Program-made: the position numbers and the translations under genes
Shown here: positions 52,981 to 62,487 of the stretch, one piece after another
Numbering within the stretch: position 1 is the first letter of the stretch
How the letters are laid out: each line of letters opens with the position of its first letter
DNA from: Myxococcus eversor
Lineage (GTDB): Bacteria; Myxococcota; Myxococcia; Myxococcales; Myxococcaceae
Assembly: GCF_010894455.1 (NCBI RefSeq)
Contig: NZ_JAAIXY010000016.1
Coordinates: forward strand, 1 to 64,000
Direction of reading: 5' to 3'
DNA: 64,000 nt
Notes under the pieces: generated by a model
What the model saw: only the letters and a program-made list of their open reading frames with translations
Databases searched by the model: none
Told to the model about the DNA's origin: nothing

Positions 52981-53033
52981 CCTGTGCGTGGATGGGGCCG
53001 GTGTCGGGTGCCCCCGAGCGAGAGGGAGGCCGC

Positions 53034-53822
53034 ATGTCGCTGAAGGTGATGACATTCAACGTATTGCAGGGAGGCGAGGAGCGGTTCGACGACATCGTCA
53101 CCTTCCTCGCGAGGGCCTCGCCGGATGTGCTGGTGCTCCAGGAGTGTCTGGGCTGGGACGACGGCGGGCGACTGCGCCGGGTGGCGGAGGCGCTGGACGT
53201 GCCGCAGGACGACGCGCACCTGGTGCTGGGCCAGTCCCGCTCGCGTGCGAGTGGACGCTGCTACCACGTCGCGGTGGTGAGCCGCCCTCCCCTGCGTTCG
53301 CTGCGCATCCACAATGACCGGCACTTCCTGGGCCACTGCATCGTTGAGTGCGAGCTGGAGGCGAACGGGCCGGTGACATTGTTCGGCACGCACTTCGACG
53401 CGCACCACGAGAAACTCCGGTACGTGGAGGCGCGCTATCTGCGTTCGCTCATCGACCCGGCGAAGTTCCGCGAGGGGCAATATCTGTTGGCCGGGGACCT
53501 CAACTCGCTGTCGCGCAGGGACCCGTACCCGGTGGACCTGGAGGACAGGCTGCGGCGGGCGGGGACGGACAAGTACGGACATCCGCCGCGCTTCGACGTC
53601 ATCGACGACGTGGAGGACTTCGGCTGGGTGGACACGCTGCCGACGCGGGCCGCTTCCACGCGGTGGGTGACGGCGCGGCGCAACCGGGGTGGAGTCACCA
53701 TCGACTACCGCACGGACTACGTCTTCGCGTCGCCGCGCATGGTGGAGCGACTGGTGTCGGCGGAGGTCATCGACGTGGGCGACACGTCGGACCACAACCC
53801 GCTGGTGGCCACGTTCCGCTGA
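53034..53822 (+). CDS. Endonuclease/exonuclease/phosphatase-family hydrolase
   Basis: 262 residues from ATG 53034 with GGGAGG 6 nt upstream; an in-frame ATG at 52992 lacks a ribosome site. EEP motifs: KVMTFNVLQGGEERFDDI, VLVLQECLGW (metal-binding Glu), TLFGTHFDAHHEKLR, LLAGDLNSLSRRDPYP, YRTDYVFASPRM and DTSDHNPLVATF (catalytic Asp-His). There is no signal peptide, so it is cytoplasmic, unlike the lipoprotein EEP at 44132. Substrate could be DNA, a phospholipid head group or a phosphodiester; not specified. Confidence 0.9.
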   Translation: MSLKVMTFNVLQGGEERFDDIVTFLARASPDVLVLQECLGWDDGGRLRRVAEALDVPQDDAHLVLGQSRSRASGRCYHVAVVSRPPLRSLRIHNDRHFLGHCIVECELEANGPVTLFGTHFDAHHEKLRYVEARYLRSLIDPAKFREGQYLLAGDLNSLSRRDPYPVDLEDRLRRAGTDKYGHPPRFDVIDDVEDFGWVDTLPTRAASTRWVTARRNRGGVTIDYRTDYVFASPRMVERLVSAEVIDVGDTSDHNPLVATFR

Positions 53823-53922
53823 AGCGCGCCTGTCCACTCGAGATTCTGATTGCGCCGCCAAGGCGAGCGGCGATGTCATCACGTCAGCATTCCATCGGGA
53901 CGCGATGGGAAGGAGACGCAGC

Positions 53923-54426
53923 GTGGCGCGGACGGACAGCTTCGTGGAGTACGTGGTGGAGTTGCTGGAGAAGCTCGGGCCGGTACAGGCGCGGCGGATG
54001 TTCGGAGGGTGGGGCCTGTACTTCGGAGGGCGAATGTTCGGCCTCGTCGGCGATGGCCAGCTCTATTTGAAGACGGACGACGTCACCCGACCGGACTTCC
54101 AGGCCGCGGGTTGCCGCCCCTTCATCTATGAGGGCGGAGGCCGCCGCATCGAGATGAGCTACTGGACGGCGCCCACCGACGCGAGCGATGACGCCTATGA
54201 GCTGCTGCCCTGGGCCCGCCGCGCCGTCGACGCGGCGGCGAGGGCCGCGCTGAAGAAGGCGCCGAAGAGGAAGCCCACCGAGAGGAAGGCCCCGCTCCCG
54301 GCGGCGAGCAAGGCCCCGGCGAAAGCGAAGCCGAAGGCCACCGCGAAGAAGTCCTCGGCTCCCCGGAAGCAGCCGGCCGCCAAGAAGAAGGCCGCGCGCA
54401 AGAGCCCCCGCGTCAAGCGGTCTTGA
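53923..54426 (+). CDS. TfoX N-terminal domain protein with histone-like basic tail
   Basis: 167 residues from GTG 53923, with AAGGAG about 7 nt upstream; an ATG at 53905 is an alternative. The first 95 residues are a TfoX_N domain (FVEYVVELLEKLGPVQARRMFGGWGLY, LVGDGQLYLKTDD, FIYEGGGRRIEMSYW). The last 55 are almost only Lys, Ala, Pro and Arg (KAPLPAASKAPAKAKPKA, AAKKKAARKSPRVK), as in histone H1-like nucleoid proteins. TfoX_N proteins are linked to competence regulation, but this one may bind DNA through its tail. It ends 14 nt inside the opposing acyl-CoA synthetase gene. Confidence 0.85.
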   Translation: MARTDSFVEYVVELLEKLGPVQARRMFGGWGLYFGGRMFGLVGDGQLYLKTDDVTRPDFQAAGCRPFIYEGGGRRIEMSYWTAPTDASDDAYELLPWARRAVDAAARAALKKAPKRKPTERKAPLPAASKAPAKAKPKATAKKSSAPRKQPAAKKKAARKSPRVKRS

Positions 54427-56056
54427 TGGACGAGGCCGCCTCCAGGCCCAGCTCCGCGACGGAGACCTCACGCATCCGGAACTTCTGCACCTTGCCCGTC
54501 ACCGTCATCGGGAACGCGTCCACCAGCTTCCAGTGGCGCGGAACCTTGAACGACGCGATGCGGCCCGTGCAGTGCTTCGTCAGCTCCTCGGGCGTGAGCG
54601 TCACGCCCGGCTTCGGCTTCACCCAGGCCATCACCTCCTCGCCGTACTTCACGCTCGGCACGCCGATGACCTGCGCTTCACTCACGCCCGGGTGCGTGTG
54701 CAGGAACTCCTCCACCTCGCGCGGGGAGATGTTCTCCCCTCCCCGAATGATGAGGTCCTTGATGCGACCGACAATCCGCACGTAACCGTCCGCGTCCATC
54801 GTCGCCAGGTCGCCGGTGTGCATCCACCCCGCCGCGTCCACCGCCTTCGCCGTGGCCTCCTCGTTCGCCCAGTACCCCAGCATGACGCTGTACCCGCGCG
54901 TGCACAGCTCTCCCGCCGCCCCACGAGGCACCACCGCCCCCGTCTCCGCGTTGATGACCTTCACCTCCAGGTGCGGATGTACGCGCCCCACCGTGGACAC
55001 CCGCTTGTCGAACGGGTCGTCCAGCGAGCTCTGCGTGGACACCGGCGACGTCTCCGTCATCCCGTAGCAGATGGTCACCTCGCGCATGTTCATCCGCGAC
55101 TGCACCTGCTTCATCACCTCCACCGGACACGGCGAGCCCGCCATGACGCCCGTGCGCAGCGTCGTCAGGTCGAACTCACCGAAGCGCGGATGCTCCAACT
55201 CCGCGATGAACATCGTGGGCACGCCGTACAGCGACGTGCATTTCTCCGCCTGCACCGTCTGGAGCACCGCGAGCGGGTCGAATGCCTCGCCCGGAATCAC
55301 CATCGTGGCGCCATGCGACGTGCAGGCCAGGTTCCCAATCACCATGCCGAAGCAGTGATAGAACGGCACCGGGATGCACACCCTGTCCTGGGGGCCGTAC
55401 TTCAACGCCTCGCCGATGAAGTACCCGTTGTTCAGCACGTTGTGGTGCGACAGCGTGGCGCCCTTCGGGAAGCCCGTCGTCCCGGACGTGTACTGGATGT
55501 TGATGGGGTCATCGAACTGGAGCGACGCCTCGCGGTCCTCCAGCGTGTGCTCGCTCACGTGCTTCGCGTTGGAGAGCAACAACTGCCAGTCGTCATCCAG
55601 CACCAGCGCCACGCGAAGCTGGGCACAGCGCGGACGGACCTCCTCCAACATCGGCCGGTAATCCGTCTGCCGGAAGCCGCGCGACAGCAGCAGCACGCTC
55701 GTCCCCGACTGGTTCAGCGAGTACTCCAGCTCCGCCGTGCGGTAGGCCGGGTTGAGATTCACGAGAATGGCGCCGATGCGCGCCGTCGCGTACTGCGTCA
55801 CCACCCACTCGAAGCGATTGGGAGACCAGAGGCCCACGCGGTCCCCCTTCTCCACGCCCAAGGCCAACAAGCCCTTCGCCACCTGCGTGGTGATGTCCCA
55901 CAGCTCCCGGTACGTGGCCCGGTACCCCTGGGAGACGACGACGAGCGCCTCCCGGTCCCCATGGCGCTCCACCGTCCCGCGCAGGTTCTGCCCAATCGTC
56001 TCCCCCAGGAGCGGGGTGGCGCTGGTGCCATGGACATACGAGGGAGTCTGGCTCAT
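54413..56056 (-). CDS. AMP-dependent acyl-CoA synthetase/ligase
   Basis: 547 residues. Adenylate-forming enzyme of the fatty acyl-CoA synthetase type: P-loop-like YTSGTTGFPKGAT, VPFYHCFGM, GYGMTETSP-like CYGMTETSPVSTQ, hinge MHTGDLATMDADGY and RIKDLIIRGGENISPREVE, and the C-terminal catalytic Lys region TVTGKVQKFRMRE. It should activate a medium- or long-chain carboxylic acid to its CoA thioester via an acyl-adenylate. It is transcribed alone on the minus strand, and overlaps the TfoX gene end. Specificity is not readable. Confidence 0.92.
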   Translation of the reverse strand: MSQTPSYVHGTSATPLLGETIGQNLRGTVERHGDREALVVVSQGYRATYRELWDITTQVAKGLLALGVEKGDRVGLWSPNRFEWVVTQYATARIGAILVNLNPAYRTAELEYSLNQSGTSVLLLSRGFRQTDYRPMLEEVRPRCAQLRVALVLDDDWQLLLSNAKHVSEHTLEDREASLQFDDPINIQYTSGTTGFPKGATLSHHNVLNNGYFIGEALKYGPQDRVCIPVPFYHCFGMVIGNLACTSHGATMVIPGEAFDPLAVLQTVQAEKCTSLYGVPTMFIAELEHPRFGEFDLTTLRTGVMAGSPCPVEVMKQVQSRMNMREVTICYGMTETSPVSTQSSLDDPFDKRVSTVGRVHPHLEVKVINAETGAVVPRGAAGELCTRGYSVMLGYWANEEATAKAVDAAGWMHTGDLATMDADGYVRIVGRIKDLIIRGGENISPREVEEFLHTHPGVSEAQVIGVPSVKYGEEVMAWVKPKPGVTLTPEELTKHCTGRIASFKVPRHWKLVDAFPMTVTGKVQKFRMREVSVAELGLEAASSIKTA

Positions 56057-56252
56057 CCGCCCATCGTCACGCCGTCAGCAGGGTCGGGCAAGCGCCCCCG
56101 CCAGCACGGGCGCCCACGGCCCCCTCCCCCTGGCCGGGCTGCCTCCAGGCACCCCGTGCTGTCCACTTGTCCCACACCGGCCCGAACTTCGGCGCCAAAC
56201 GGGGATTCAGGTGGTGCGGCCCCACCACGCACCGCATTAAATGGAGGAGCTC

Positions 56253-57098
56253 ATGGATGACTCCAACGCCAGGCTGGTCGCCGCGCTGCTGGAAGCCCGA
56301 CAGCGCCACTGCTTCCCCCCGGACGTGCGGCGGGCGGCCCCCGAGTTCGTCGCACAGGTCCTCGGACTGCTGTTCCCCCACTTCGCCGAGCGCCTGGAGT
56401 GTACCGCCGCCGCCGTCCGCCGGGATGTCACCACCGTGGAGGCCAGCCTCCACCGCGTGCGCGAGACGCTCGCCCCCCTCTACCCGGACATCAACCCGAG
56501 CATCCCCTCGCGCTTCATGGAGCGGCTGCCGGACCTGTACGACTGGCTCCGCCAGGACTCGCAGGCCATCTTCGACGCGGACCCCGCAGCGCGCTCGGTG
56601 GACGAGGTCATCCTCACGTACCCGGGCTTCCAGGCCATCGCCATCTTCCGCGTGGCCAACGCGCTGCACAGGCTCGGCTTCCCACTGCTGCCGCGCCTGC
56701 TCACCGAGCACGCCCACCAGCGCACCGGCATCGACATCCACCCCGGCGCCACCATCGGCCGCCGCTTCGTCATCGACCACGGGACGGGCGTCGTCATCGG
56801 CGAGACGACCATCATCGGGAACAATGTGACGGTCTACCAGGGCGTCACCCTGGGCGCCCTCATGGTGGAGAAGGCCCTGGCCGACAAGAAGCGCCACCCC
56901 ACGATTGAAGACGACGTCGTGGTGTACGCCAACGCCACCATCCTCGGAGGGGAGACGGTGGTGGGACACGGCAGCATCATCGCCGGCAACGCGTGGCTCA
57001 CGCAGAGCATCCCTCCAGGCTCGGTCGTCACCCGCCGCAGCGAGATTCGCCCCCGTGGAGCCGACGGCGTCATGGACGCCATCGAGTTCCACATCTGA
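56253..57098 (+). CDS. cysE: Serine O-acetyltransferase
   Basis: 281 residues. ATG 56253 is preferred because GGAGGAG (56243-56249) sits 3 nt before it; an in-frame ATG at 56241 precedes that site. The N-terminal helical domain is longer than in short EpsC forms, and the C-terminal left-handed beta helix (GIDIHPGATIGRRFVIDHGTGVVIGETTIIGNNVTVYQGVTLG) includes the catalytic Asp-His and the loop DHGTG. It makes O-acetylserine from serine and acetyl-CoA for the cysteine synthase encoded 46 nt downstream. Confidence 0.95.
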   Translation: MDDSNARLVAALLEARQRHCFPPDVRRAAPEFVAQVLGLLFPHFAERLECTAAAVRRDVTTVEASLHRVRETLAPLYPDINPSIPSRFMERLPDLYDWLRQDSQAIFDADPAARSVDEVILTYPGFQAIAIFRVANALHRLGFPLLPRLLTEHAHQRTGIDIHPGATIGRRFVIDHGTGVVIGETTIIGNNVTVYQGVTLGALMVEKALADKKRHPTIEDDVVVYANATILGGETVVGHGSIIAGNAWLTQSIPPGSVVTRRSEIRPRGADGVMDAIEFHI

Positions 57099-57144
57099 TG
57101 CGTTCCGCAGCACCCCACCCGCGCAGCCCCCGACGAGGCCCGAC

Positions 57145-58068
<924 letters not shown>

Positions 58069-58074
58069 GCCGCG

Positions 58075-59211
58075 TCAGCCGCCGTAGCCCCGGACCAGCT
58101 CCACCAGCCGGTCCATCTCCTCCGGCAGGTTGTAGAAGTGGGGGGACAGGCGGATGCGCCCCCGGCGCACCGAGTGGGCGACGTGGTGCTCGGACAGGTA
58201 GGCCCCGAGCGCCCGCGCCTGCGCCCCGGGCGGAAGGAACGTGAGGATGCCCGCGCGGTGCTCCGGCGCGGGCCCCACCTCGCAGCCCAGCGCGAGCAGC
58301 CCCTTCTCCAGATGCGCGAGCAACTCGCGGATGCGCGCCTCGATGTTCTCCACGCCCACCTCCTGGAGCAGCTCCAGCGCGGCGCCCAACGCATAGAGGC
58401 CCGGGTAGGCGGCGCTGCCTTCCTCGAACTTGCTCGCGTCGGGGCGCAGCTCGAAGTGGGTGCGGTTGAAGTTCCACGCGTCGGTGGTGCTCCGCCAGCC
58501 CACCAGCACGGGGCGCAGTCGCGGCAGCACCTCCTTGGCCACGTACAACACGCCGATGCCGGAGATGCCGAGCATCCACTTGTGGCTGTCCGCGCTCAGG
58601 AAGTGGATGCGACACTTCTTCACGTCCACCGGGACACAGCCGACGCTCTGGATGCCGTCCACGCAGAAGAGGACGCCCGCGCGCTCGCACAGCGCGCCCA
58701 CCGCCTCCAGGTCCGTGCGATGACCCGTGGCGAACTGCACGGAGGACACCGCCACCAGTCGCGTGCGCGGCGTGAGGGCCTGGGCCACCGCCTCCGGGGT
58801 GACGCCACCGGACGGCGCCTCGATTTCCCGCACCACCACGCCCCGGTCCTTGAGGTGCAGCCACGGATAGACGTTGGAGGGGTACTCCAGCGACGTGGCC
58901 ACGGCCACCTCGTCCCCCGGCTTCCAGTCCAGACCCTCCGCCACCAGGCCCAGGCCGTGGCTGGTGTTGCGCACGAAGGCAATCTCCCCGGGCTCGGCGT
59001 GGAGGATGCGGGCCGCCAGCGCGCGGATGCGCTCGCAGTGCGCCTCCCAGCCGCGCTCGTGGCGGATGCCGTGGTAGACGAGGTCGTCCATCCACTCGCG
59101 CACGGCCTCGGCGGCGCGCAGGCTGGTGGGCGCCACTCCGGCGTGGTTGAAGTAGAGCTGCTCCTGGAGCACGGGGAACAGGGCGCGGTAGGACTCGAGG
59201 GGACGCGTCAT
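58075..59211 (-). CDS. Class V PLP aminotransferase (cysteine desulfurase-like fold)
   Basis: 378 residues from ATG 59211 (MTRPLESYRALFPVLQEQLYFNHAG); the frame extends upstream, but TAGACT 7 nt before this ATG and the family-like N-terminus support it. Class V motifs: FVRNTSHGLGLVAEGL, the substrate-binding ATSLEYPSNVYPWLHL, PLP site FLSADSHKWMLGISGIGVLY with Lys, and RGRIRLSPHFYN. The catalytic Cys of cysteine desulfurases is not evident. Isopenicillin-N-epimerase-like or a general aminotransferase are the alternatives. Convergent with cysK, 6 nt apart. Confidence 0.87.
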   Translation of the reverse strand: MTRPLESYRALFPVLQEQLYFNHAGVAPTSLRAAEAVREWMDDLVYHGIRHERGWEAHCERIRALAARILHAEPGEIAFVRNTSHGLGLVAEGLDWKPGDEVAVATSLEYPSNVYPWLHLKDRGVVVREIEAPSGGVTPEAVAQALTPRTRLVAVSSVQFATGHRTDLEAVGALCERAGVLFCVDGIQSVGCVPVDVKKCRIHFLSADSHKWMLGISGIGVLYVAKEVLPRLRPVLVGWRSTTDAWNFNRTHFELRPDASKFEEGSAAYPGLYALGAALELLQEVGVENIEARIRELLAHLEKGLLALGCEVGPAPEHRAGILTFLPPGAQARALGAYLSEHHVAHSVRRGRIRLSPHFYNLPEEMDRLVELVRGYGG

Positions 59212-59362
59212 GCGGCCGAGTCTAGCCAGCCGCCTTCCTGGACGGCGGACGACCTGCTCGGCGCCGTGGGCCCCGCGTTCACCCGCCATCAGGCGCCCCC
59301 TCCCTGAAACATGGCGGGATGAGATATGCATCGGGCCCCCATCGGAAGTGTGAGGGCTGCGC

Positions 59363-60856
59363 ATGCATCGCGAGGTCCGAGGTACCGTGAAGGGCACGTT
59401 GCTGCTGAGCCTTCTGTTGGCGGGCTGCGCTGGCACCGTCAAGGCGCCCTACCCGCCCATCCGCGCGGACACCTCGCCGGCGGCACTGGCGCGTGGAGCG
59501 GCCATCTTCCATGCGAGCTGTGAGGCGTGTCACCGAGGCGGCGACACCGACACGGCCTCTGGCGCGCCGCTGCACGAGCTGCCGTCGTACATGGGGAGCT
59601 TCCACTCGTCGAACCTGACCTCCCACCCCACGGCGGGCATTGGCGCGGCGAAGGACGAGGAGCTGGCGCGCGCCATCCGTTACGCGGTGAGTCGGGACGG
59701 ACGGCTCATGGTGATGCCCAGCTACGGCATGGGGGACAAGGACCTCGCGGCGGTGCTGGGCTTCCTGCGCTCGGGAGACCCGCTCTTCAAGCCGGACGCG
59801 ACTCCGGCGCCACGCTCGGAGTTCAGCTTCATTGGAGGGCTGGGCTTCCGCGTCATCATGGGCAACGAACCGGTGCAGCGCCCTCCCCTCGGCATCCCCG
59901 TGCCGCCCAAGGCCCCCACGGTGGAGTACGGCCGCTACATGGCGCATGACGTCTACGACTGCGCCTCCTGTCACACGCCCGGCTTCAGTCCGAACAAGAC
60001 GGAGGGCGACGACATCTTCGAGGGAGGCATGGCCTTCAAGGACCCCGAGGGCCGGGAGCTCCACTCCAGCAACATCACGTTCCACGCCACGGGGCTCGCG
60101 TACTGGACGCAGGAGGACTTCAGCCGCGCGGTGCGAGATGGGATTGCGCCGGATGGCTCGCCGATTCGCTCGCCCATGCCTCGCTTTCGCGGGATGGATG
60201 AGGAGGAGGCCAAGGCCCTCTATGAATACCTGCGCTCGGTGCCGCCCCTGAAGAACGACGTGGACGGTGCACGTCCCCGGCTCACCGCCACGACGCCGCG
60301 CCCGGATTGGGTGGCGACCCCGGCCACGGCGCCTGGCGAAGTGGCCGCCGAGGCAGCGACGACGAACGAGCCCGCGTCCGCCGACGCGACGGGCCCCGGC
60401 GTCGCGACTCCGACCGAGACCCCATCATCGCCCACGAGCGTCGCCACTGGCGCCGGCACGACGCAGGGGGCTGTGCCCTCTTCGGGCTCCACGCAGACTT
60501 CAGCGTCGCCCGCTCCACGCGGCAGCGAGTCCACGTCGGTGGCGACGAACGCGGCGACCCCCAAGGCCCCACGCAAGCCCCGGCTCGTGGCTGCCCGCAT
60601 CGATGCCCCGAAGGTCTTCACGCAACTGGGTTGCGCGGGCTGCCATGCTCCGGGCGCTCGCTACCATGACCGGCTCGCTCGCGCGCCTGGCCGCTCCGAA
60701 GCGGAGCTGGTGCGCTGGGTGCGCAACCCGGAGAAGTTCCTTCCCGGCACGCCCATGCCCACCTACGCGGAGCTGCTCGACGAGGCCACCGCGCTGGCGC
60801 TGGTCAGATGGGTGAAGGCTGGAGGCCCGGCCACCCTCGCGCCCGTGTCTCACTGA
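59363..60856 (+). CDS. Three-haem c-type cytochrome lipoprotein
   Basis: 497 residues from ATG 59363; GTG 59387 with GAGG upstream is an alternative. Signal/lipobox LLLAGC. Three CxxCH haem sites: CEACH (Cys53), CASCH (Cys200) and CAGCH (Cys424). Two cytochrome c domains (about 35-160 and 180-295) resemble the diheme domains of alcohol/aldehyde-dehydrogenase-linked cytochromes, with SSNLTSHPTAGIG and SSNITFHATGLAYW followed by AVRDG. A 110-residue Ala/Thr/Ser/Pro-rich linker (about 305-410) precedes the third domain. It is probably an electron carrier at the outer face of the inner membrane or on the outer membrane; the electron donor is not encoded here. Confidence 0.88.
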   Translation: MHREVRGTVKGTLLLSLLLAGCAGTVKAPYPPIRADTSPAALARGAAIFHASCEACHRGGDTDTASGAPLHELPSYMGSFHSSNLTSHPTAGIGAAKDEELARAIRYAVSRDGRLMVMPSYGMGDKDLAAVLGFLRSGDPLFKPDATPAPRSEFSFIGGLGFRVIMGNEPVQRPPLGIPVPPKAPTVEYGRYMAHDVYDCASCHTPGFSPNKTEGDDIFEGGMAFKDPEGRELHSSNITFHATGLAYWTQEDFSRAVRDGIAPDGSPIRSPMPRFRGMDEEEAKALYEYLRSVPPLKNDVDGARPRLTATTPRPDWVATPATAPGEVAAEAATTNEPASADATGPGVATPTETPSSPTSVATGAGTTQGAVPSSGSTQTSASPAPRGSESTSVATNAATPKAPRKPRLVAARIDAPKVFTQLGCAGCHAPGARYHDRLARAPGRSEAELVRWVRNPEKFLPGTPMPTYAELLDEATALALVRWVKAGGPATLAPVSH

Positions 60857-61200
60857 CCCGCCGCGCCCCAGGGTCCGCTCAAACTCCAAGCGGGCATGTC
60901 CCGTCTCGCGCGGAGCAGACGCGCACTGACAGCCCCGGTGCTCACGCGCCCAGCGCGCGTGCTCGAAGTCACATCCCCTGAAATTCGGGGGAAATGACCG
61001 GAGAAAGCGGCGTCCCACGTATCTGGGTGGAGGTTCCTCGGGGTGTCATTCGACACGCCGGGGCGCGTACCACCCCGGTGCCAACCGGCCCCTGCCCCGG
61101 GGTGGTGCGTGTCATCTCTCGAGCCTTTCGCCCTGTCAGCCGTCGCGGCCACGGTGGGGAGAAGGCTGCGTCCGGGACGCGGCTCGCATAGCGTGGACGC
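60857..61200. promoter_or_regulatory. Promoter region of the pxp operon with inverted repeats
   Basis: 344 bp without a gene. It contains ACCACCCCGG (61069-61078) facing CCGGGGTGGT (61097-61106), a perfect 10-bp inverted repeat with an 18-nt spacer; a TGTC-attc-GACA palindrome (61044-61055) just before it; and a weak imperfect hairpin near 60974-60990. TAGCGT ends 6 nt before the pxp start. Operators for a regulator of the oxoprolinase operon are plausible. Confidence 0.45.
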
Positions 61201-62487
61201 ATGACGGAGTGCCTCCTCAACATCGACCTGGGTGAGCTGCCCGACGAGGATGCTCGGCTCTATGCGCTCGCCCAGGTGGCCAACATCGCGTGCGGCGCGC
61301 ACGCCGGTGACGACGCCTCCATGCGCCGCGCGCTGGAGCTGTGCGCGCGCCATGGCACCCGCGTCGGCGCGCATCCGTCCTACGAGGACCGCGAGAACTT
61401 CGGACGGCGTGCGCTCGACGTGCCCCCCGAAGTCCTGCGCGGGCAGGTGGCGGGCCAGTGCGCGCGCCTCGCCAGGCTGGCCCAGGAGCAACGCATCCCG
61501 GTCGTCTACGCCAAGCTCCACGGCGCGCTGTATCACGCGGCCAATGTGTCACCCGTGCTGGCGCGCGCGGTGGTGGAGGGAATCATCGAGGCGCTGGGCT
61601 CGGATATCACCCTCATCGCCCCCGCCCAGGGATGTCTGCACGACGCCGCGAGGAACGCCGGCCTGTCCCATGCGCGCGAGGGCTTCGCGGACCGGGGCAC
61701 GCTGCCGGATGGCTCGCTGATTCCCCGAGGACAACCGGGCGCGGTGCTCACGGATGCAGCCCGGGTGCGCGAGAACACCGTGCGACTGGCGACCCAGGGC
61801 ACCGTCGACACGGTCTGCGTGCATGGCGACACGCCCGGCGCGGTGGAGCTGGCCCGCGAGGTGCGCTCCACCCTGGACGCGCTGTCGCTCCACGTCGAGC
61901 CGCTGGGAGACGGCGCGCTGCGGCTGACGCTGCCCGACAGCCTGGAGCGAAGGGCCGCGCGCGAGGTGCTGCGCGCCCTGCCTCGCGTGGTGGACGCCGT
62001 CGTCACCGAGGAACACGCCTGCGTGTACTTCGACCCGGATGCGCCTCCCGACGAACCGCGGCTGGCGCTGGCGCGACTGCTGCGCGAGACGGTGGCCCCG
62101 CCGGAGCAGACCCTCATCACGTTGCGCATGCGCTACGACGGGCCCGACTTGGAGAAGGTCGCCGCGCGCGCGGGCCTGTCCGTGGACGAGGTGGCGCGCC
62201 TGCATGCGGCGCGCGAGTACACGGTGCGCTGCGTGGGCTTCCTGCCGGGCTTCGCGTACCTGGGCGAGCTGGACTCGCGCATCGTCGTCCCGCGACTTCC
62301 CACCCCGCGCATGCGCGTGCCGGCGCTCGCGGTGGGAATCGCGGGCGGGCGCACGGGGGTGTATCCCTTCGCGTCGCCCGGCGGCTGGAACCTGATTGGC
62401 ACGGCGCTGGACTTCACGGCCTTCCACCCGGACCGGGGCGCGGTGTTGCAACTCGGTGACCGGGTGCGCTTCGAGCGGGTGGGATGA
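61201..62487 (+). CDS. 5-oxoprolinase subunits A and B fused (PxpA-PxpB)
   Basis: 428 residues. The first 220 are a LamB/YcsF (PxpA) domain: LLNIDLGELPDEDARLYALA, NIACGAHAGDD, VGAHPSYEDRENFG, YAKLHGALYH, FADRGTLPDGSLIPRG. From about residue 235 follows PxpB (KipI-type): LHVEPLGDGALRLTLPD, then ITLRMRYDGPDLEKVAARAGL, the conserved FLPGFAYLGELDSRI and GRTGVYPFASPGGWNLIG. These are normally separate proteins. With PxpC they hydrolyse 5-oxoproline to glutamate using ATP. TAGCGT 6 nt before the ATG replaces a Shine-Dalgarno. The last codons overlap the pxpC start. Confidence 0.93.
   Translation: MTECLLNIDLGELPDEDARLYALAQVANIACGAHAGDDASMRRALELCARHGTRVGAHPSYEDRENFGRRALDVPPEVLRGQVAGQCARLARLAQEQRIPVVYAKLHGALYHAANVSPVLARAVVEGIIEALGSDITLIAPAQGCLHDAARNAGLSHAREGFADRGTLPDGSLIPRGQPGAVLTDAARVRENTVRLATQGTVDTVCVHGDTPGAVELAREVRSTLDALSLHVEPLGDGALRLTLPDSLERRAAREVLRALPRVVDAVVTEEHACVYFDPDAPPDEPRLALARLLRETVAPPEQTLITLRMRYDGPDLEKVAARAGLSVDEVARLHAAREYTVRCVGFLPGFAYLGELDSRIVVPRLPTPRMRVPALAVGIAGGRTGVYPFASPGGWNLIGTALDFTAFHPDRGAVLQLGDRVRFERVG

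Noticed and set aside
52978..52991. TAGCCT before an ATG at 52992 as another short-leader start for the EEP gene
   Set aside because: The TAG is the LysR stop codon, and the ATG at 53034 has a strong GGGAGG in the right place, so the later start is better.
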